Shown: one piece after another, positions 5,370-5,941 of the stretch
How the letters are laid out: each line of letters begins with the position of its first letter
How positions within the stretch are numbered: position 1 is the stretch's first letter
NCBI GenBank assembly: GCA_019689775.1
Contig: JADGGV010000272.1
Span: forward strand, 1-5,941
DNA: 5,941 nucleotides
Direction: 5' to 3'
DNA from: Gemmatimonadota bacterium
Lineage (GTDB): Bacteria > Gemmatimonadota > Gemmatimonadetes > Longimicrobiales > RSA9
The notes under the pieces: model-generated
Seen by the model: the letters and a program-made list of their open reading frames with translations, nothing else
The model's database searches: none
Told to the model about the DNA's origin: nothing
Made by a program: the position numbers and the translations under genes

Positions 5370-5941
5370 CGGGACCGCAGGTCGAGGAACTCGCGGCCGC
5401 GCCGGCCCCCGTCGAGGCGTGCGCTCGCTTCCTCGACCTGCCGTACTGCCTGCTGCTGGAGAGCGCGGCGGTCTCGGGCCGGCTCGGCCGCTACTCGTTC
5501 CTGACCGCGGACCCGTTCCTCGTGCTGCGCGCCAAGGGGCGCGTCGTCGAGGCGGCGGGGCCGGTCGGTCGGCGCCGGTTCCAGGGCGATCCGTTCGAGG
5601 CGCTGCGCGCGGCGCTGACCGCGTTCGCGACGCCGACGATCGCGGGACTGCCGCCGTTCCAGGGCGGCGCCGCGGGTTACCTCGGCTACGACCTGCTGCA
5701 CCACCTCGAGCGGGTGCCGCCGCCGCGCCATGACGACCTGGCGCTGCCGGACCTGTGCATGGGGCTCTACGACTGGGTGCTCGCCTGGGACCACGAGGCG
5801 GGGCGCGCGTGGCTCGTCTCGACGGGGCTCCCGGCGACGTCGGCGCCGGCGCGCACCGGGCGCGCATCCGCCCGCGCCGCCGCGGTGGTCGAGCGGCTCG
5901 CCGGGCTGCGCCGCGGCGGGCCGCGCCCGGCCACCACGCCC
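5366..5941 (+). CDS. pabB: Aminodeoxychorismate synthase component I (PabB), 3'-partial
   Basis: An open frame of 192 codons starts at ATG 5366, overlapping the previous stop by 4 bp, and runs off the right edge. It is the N-terminal domain of the chorismate-utilising PabB/TrpE family. LPYCLLLESA (25-34) is followed by RLGRYSFLTADPF (39-51), and FQGGAAGYLGYDLLHHLERVP (98-118) contains the family's GG-x-x-GYxGYD motif. The catalytic C-terminal chorismate-binding domain lies outside the window. PabB with a PabA glutaminase makes 4-amino-4-deoxychorismate, the precursor of 4-aminobenzoate, which supplies the arylamine of H4MPT as well as folate. Coupling to the DHPS-like gene favours PabB over anthranilate synthase component I (TrpE), but the visible half alone does not exclude TrpE. 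A glutaminase or lyase domain could be fused downstream; this cannot be seen. Confidence 0.8.
   Translation, partial: MTGPQVEELAAAPAPVEACARFLDLPYCLLLESAAVSGRLGRYSFLTADPFLVLRAKGRVVEAAGPVGRRRFQGDPFEALRAALTAFATPTIAGLPPFQGGAAGYLGYDLLHHLERVPPPRHDDLALPDLCMGLYDWVLAWDHEAGRAWLVSTGLPATSAPARTGRASARAAAVVERLAGLRRGGPRPATTP

Noticed and set aside
4614..5867. 417-codon open frame on the minus strand over the DHPS-like and pabB genes
   Set aside because: Its translation is Arg/Pro/His-rich with no family motif, as expected from the strand opposite very GC-rich genes; both + strand genes show clear conserved motifs there.
5366..5941. Anthranilate synthase component I (TrpE) instead of PabB
   Set aside because: Not excluded by the visible half, but coupling to the DHPS-like gene and absence of trp genes favour PabB.

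Overview
This is a very GC-rich stretch (well above 70% G+C by eye, with almost every third codon position G or C). Seven genes are packed into 5.9 kb. Together they read as part of a bacterial gene cluster for the archaeal-type C1 carriers tetrahydromethanopterin (H4MPT) and methanofuran/methylofuran. In bacteria these carriers belong to the H4MPT-linked formaldehyde oxidation route of methylotrophs. The gene content (MfnB, an MfnE-like kinase, a hydantoinase-like 'H4MPT-linked C1 transfer' protein, a DHPS-like protein with DUF6513 and DUF4346-type ends, PabB) together with the composition suggests a GC-rich methylotrophic bacterium. A Rokubacteria/Methylomirabilota-like lineage fits, but other GC-rich methylotrophs cannot be excluded and the species is not determinable here.

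Layout. Bases 1-1271 (+): 5'-truncated ASKHA/hydantoinase-like H4MPT-linked protein, carrying two in-frame 18-bp minisatellites. Bases 1268-1927 (+): amino-acid-kinase-family MfnE-like kinase, overlapping the previous stop by 4 bp. Bases 1953-2696 (-): mfnB, (5-formylfuran-3-yl)methyl phosphate synthase, the only reverse-strand gene. Bases 2695-3489 (+): short-chain dehydrogenase/reductase (SDR) homologue that seems to lack three of the four catalytic residues. Bases 3519-3890 (+): pterin-4a-carbinolamine dehydratase (PCD/DCoH) family protein. Bases 3909-5369 (+): three-part DHPS-like protein. Bases 5366-5941 (+): N-terminal part of PabB, running off the window. No gap between genes exceeds 30 bases; there are no RNA genes, insertion sequences or CRISPR arrays.

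How the genes fit together. MfnB makes the furan phosphate precursor of methanofuran, and the MfnE-like kinase would phosphorylate its amine derivative. PabB supplies 4-aminobenzoate, the arylamine precursor of H4MPT. The DHPS-like protein is a candidate for the pterin-arylamine step. The PCD and the degenerate SDR sit between the furan and pterin halves and have no assigned step, so they are the most interesting unknowns.

The oddest structural feature is mfnB. It is inverted inside an otherwise colinear operon, and its ATG shares the palindrome CATG with the ATG of the divergent SDR. A promoter-like TTGACG-18-TAGCTT ends only 8 nt before the mfnB ATG, which points to a leaderless mfnB transcript whose promoter lies inside the first SDR codons.
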